The position numbers were made by a program, and so were the translations under genes. Under the pieces are notes generated by a model, which had not been told where the DNA came from, ran no database searches, and worked only from the letters and a program-made list of their open reading frames with translations. From the NCBI GenBank assembly GCA_021770615.1, contig JAETQR010000032.1, forward strand, positions 1-42,866: a stretch of DNA of 42,866 nt, in the 5' to 3' direction. The stretch is from Lachnospiraceae bacterium (GTDB lineage: Bacteria; Bacillota_A; Clostridia; Lachnospirales; Lachnospiraceae). This document shows positions 41,360 through 42,866 of this stretch, piece after piece; the stretch's first letter is position 1; every line of letters begins with the position of its first letter.

Positions 41360-42454
41360 ATGGAATTAATCAAATTAGAAATGACACCAAAGGAAAGAGC
41401 ACAGGCTTACGCAAGAGGAGAAGAAGTGGATCGTATTCCAACTTCCTTAAGTGCAAGTGAGACAGTTGGACCTCTTTATGGAATTACGATTCCTGAATAT
41501 TATTTTTCAGCAGATAAAATGGTAGAAGTTGAGACAAGACTGGCAGAAGATTTTCATGCAGACAATATGGGAATTGGACTGGGGCTTCGAACATTGGTAG
41601 AAGGATTGGGTACAAAGCTTGAATACCCAAAGAAAAGTGTTTCCTATATTGTAGAACCTGCTTTAAAAGATTTTAATGATATTGACAATATGGAGCTGAT
41701 CAATGTCAGAAGGGATGGAAGATTTCCAATTATTATAGAAGCTTTTCAAAGATTGCAGCAGAAGTTTGGCCAGGAAAGAATTTTTGGAAGTGGACTGGCC
41801 GGTCCATTCACAACAGCTGCAAATCTGATCGGAACAGAAAATCTTTTAAAAGCAACTGTTAAGAATAAGGACGGAGTTCATAAATTACTGCAATACACGA
41901 CAGATTGTATTGTGAAGTGCTGTAAGGATATGAATGAGATCCTTGGAATTGGATTTATGCTTTCAGAACCAATGGTTTCTAAAAACTTATTGAGTAAGCG
42001 GCAGTTTGAACAGTTTTTTATTCCATATTTAAAACAATGTGTGGAAAGGATGAGTGAATTTCAGAAGGCACCATCGATTCATATCTGTGGTTCTACAAGA
42101 GACCGGTGGGAAGAAGTTGTTAATTCTGGGATCAGCAGTTTTTGGGTAGACAATTGTGAGAGTCTGGAAGAATTAAAGCTTTTATATGGAGATCGAATTG
42201 GAGTTACCGGGAATCTGTCGCCGGTTGATGTCTTGAAAAACGGTACCTGTGAAGAAATTGAGCAGGAAGTAAAAAAATGTATTATGGCGGCAGGAGATAA
42301 TCCATGTGGATATAGTCTGTGTCCGGGATGTACAACCCCTGTAGATACTTCAAAAGAGAATATGATCGCATTTATGAATGCGGCTGCAAAATACGGAAGA
42401 GGCGCAAAAAAAGGATGTATGCCAAAAGGAATTACAGAATCAGAAGACTTGTAA
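41360..42454 (+). CDS. Uroporphyrinogen-decarboxylase-family methyltransferase (MtaA/MtbA/CmuA-like)
   Basis: 364 residues. The URO-D fold of corrinoid:acceptor methyltransferases is visible: MTPKERAQAYARGEEVDRIP, GSGLAGPFTTAANLIGTENL, the zinc-ligand motif HICGST (His241-x-Cys243), DRIGVTGNLSPVDVLKNGT and a C-terminal SLCPGCTTPVDT with the third ligand Cys. Such enzymes move a methyl group from a methylcobamide to an acceptor such as tetrahydrofolate or a thiol. Weak AGAGGTTAG upstream. It ends 34 bp before a strong terminator. The substrate-demethylating MttB-like enzyme and the corrinoid protein are not in the window. Confidence 0.88.
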   Translation: MELIKLEMTPKERAQAYARGEEVDRIPTSLSASETVGPLYGITIPEYYFSADKMVEVETRLAEDFHADNMGIGLGLRTLVEGLGTKLEYPKKSVSYIVEPALKDFNDIDNMELINVRRDGRFPIIIEAFQRLQQKFGQERIFGSGLAGPFTTAANLIGTENLLKATVKNKDGVHKLLQYTTDCIVKCCKDMNEILGIGFMLSEPMVSKNLLSKRQFEQFFIPYLKQCVERMSEFQKAPSIHICGSTRDRWEEVVNSGISSFWVDNCESLEELKLLYGDRIGVTGNLSPVDVLKNGTCEEIEQEVKKCIMAAGDNPCGYSLCPGCTTPVDTSKENMIAFMNAAAKYGRGAKKGCMPKGITESEDL

Positions 42455-42487
42455 AAGATCTGGTTGAAATTTAGAGTGTAAAAAAAG

Positions 42488-42525
42488 GAGACGGTTTCAG
42501 GGGAAAATGAAATCGTCTCTTTTTT
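42488..42525 (+). terminator. Terminator of the methyltransferase operon
   Basis: GAGACGGTTTC (42488-42498) pairs with GAAATCGTCTC (42509-42519, one G-U) and is followed by six T. Confidence 0.9.
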
Positions 42526-42711
42526 GAAAAGCAAAGAGCAGTCTCGGAAACACAATGCATAACGAATGAGATTCTTGCATAAAGAGAGGAATCAGCCAGA
42601 CGAGGCTGCGGTGTGCCCGAATCCGTTACGAGTTTTTGGTGAAGGGCGCACTTTCCCAGACCTGCCTCCTGAGAGGCAAGCCGGGGGGATCATCTATGTT
42701 AAGTGTTGCGA

Positions 42712-42866
42712 CTATGCAGCAGAATCCTGCTTTTGCTTTTTGATTCTGGTATCCAGATGGATGTTGATTCCGGCAATCATTGCAAAGAAGGAATACCGTT
42801 TTTTACTGTGGATCTTCATATCATGTAAATGATAATCGTTGAGGATCCGGTTATTAACCCGCTCTG
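42712..42866 (-). CDS. C-terminal end of a transposase (5' part beyond the right edge)
   Basis: 51 codons run in from the right edge to a TAG at 42712-42714. They read ERVNNRILNDYHLHDMKIHS, then KKRYSFFAMIAGINIHLDTR and KKQKQDSAA. The ER(V/I)N...RI pattern and the run of hydrophobic residues before HLD are typical of the C-terminus of IS4/IS1182-like DDE transposases. Between the operon terminator (42525) and 42711 I see no gene. Confidence 0.6.
   Translation of the reverse strand, partial: ERVNNRILNDYHLHDMKIHSKKRYSFFAMIAGINIHLDTRIKKQKQDSAA

Overview
The window looks like an integrative and conjugative element (ICE) in a low-to-mid GC anaerobic Firmicute, most likely a Lachnospiraceae or other gut clostridium. 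The evidence is consistently strong Shine-Dalgarno sites, families typical of that group (DUF4317, DUF5697-like, a double-cubane-cluster reductase, a holin-like type I toxin) and Gram-positive conjugation genes. Roughly 1-33585 reads as the element. From about 34 kb onward the DNA is visibly AT-richer and carries a catabolic operon.

Layout. (1) 1-4180: minus-strand conjugation operon, continuing past the left edge: a VirB2-like pilin, a VirB6-like membrane protein, an unknown exported protein and a CwlT-like wall hydrolase. (2) 4300-14870: plus-strand cargo rich in DNA-repair and stress functions: XRE regulator, fluoride channel, several DUF genes, an AlkZ-related gene broken by a stop codon, Ku plus ATP-dependent ligase (NHEJ), a macro-domain protein, and a RecD2 helicase fused to a DUF4186 domain. 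(3) 14880-15300: a type I toxin-antitoxin locus. (4) 15300-21560: second minus-strand conjugation operon (DUF5697-like, DUF6100-like, winged-helix protein, VirD4 coupling ATPase, S1-domain protein) preceded by a LytTR regulator. (5) 21600-24650: a degenerate IS interrupted by a second IS. (6) 24850-29900: a three-gene module centred on a 1375-residue protein with an HExxH motif and a C-terminal FRG domain, a candidate defence system. (7) 30100-33200: IS110 and integrase remnants, then two DNA-binding-type genes. (8) 33340-33710: the 3' part of a tRNA-Arg(CCT) gene surrounded by TGCTAAT repeats, read as an attachment site. (9) 34130-42530: a chimeric ORF6N gene, then a PucR regulator and an operon for quaternary-amine uptake and probable corrinoid-dependent demethylation. 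(10) The right edge holds the end of another transposase.

The two conjugation operons are tied together by a duplicated control cassette. Each promoter (4112-4177 and 20986-21051, both minus) has the same inverted repeat ACGGT...ACCGT over the -35 box and the same 9-N12-9 direct repeat just upstream. In both, a strong intrinsic terminator begins about 20-25 nt after the predicted start. The direct-repeat geometry is that used by LytTR-type regulators, and a LytTR gene lies directly upstream of the second copy. Transcription of transfer genes therefore probably needs both activation and terminator readthrough.

No relaxase, VirB4 or intact integrase is visible here; they would have to lie beyond the left edge.
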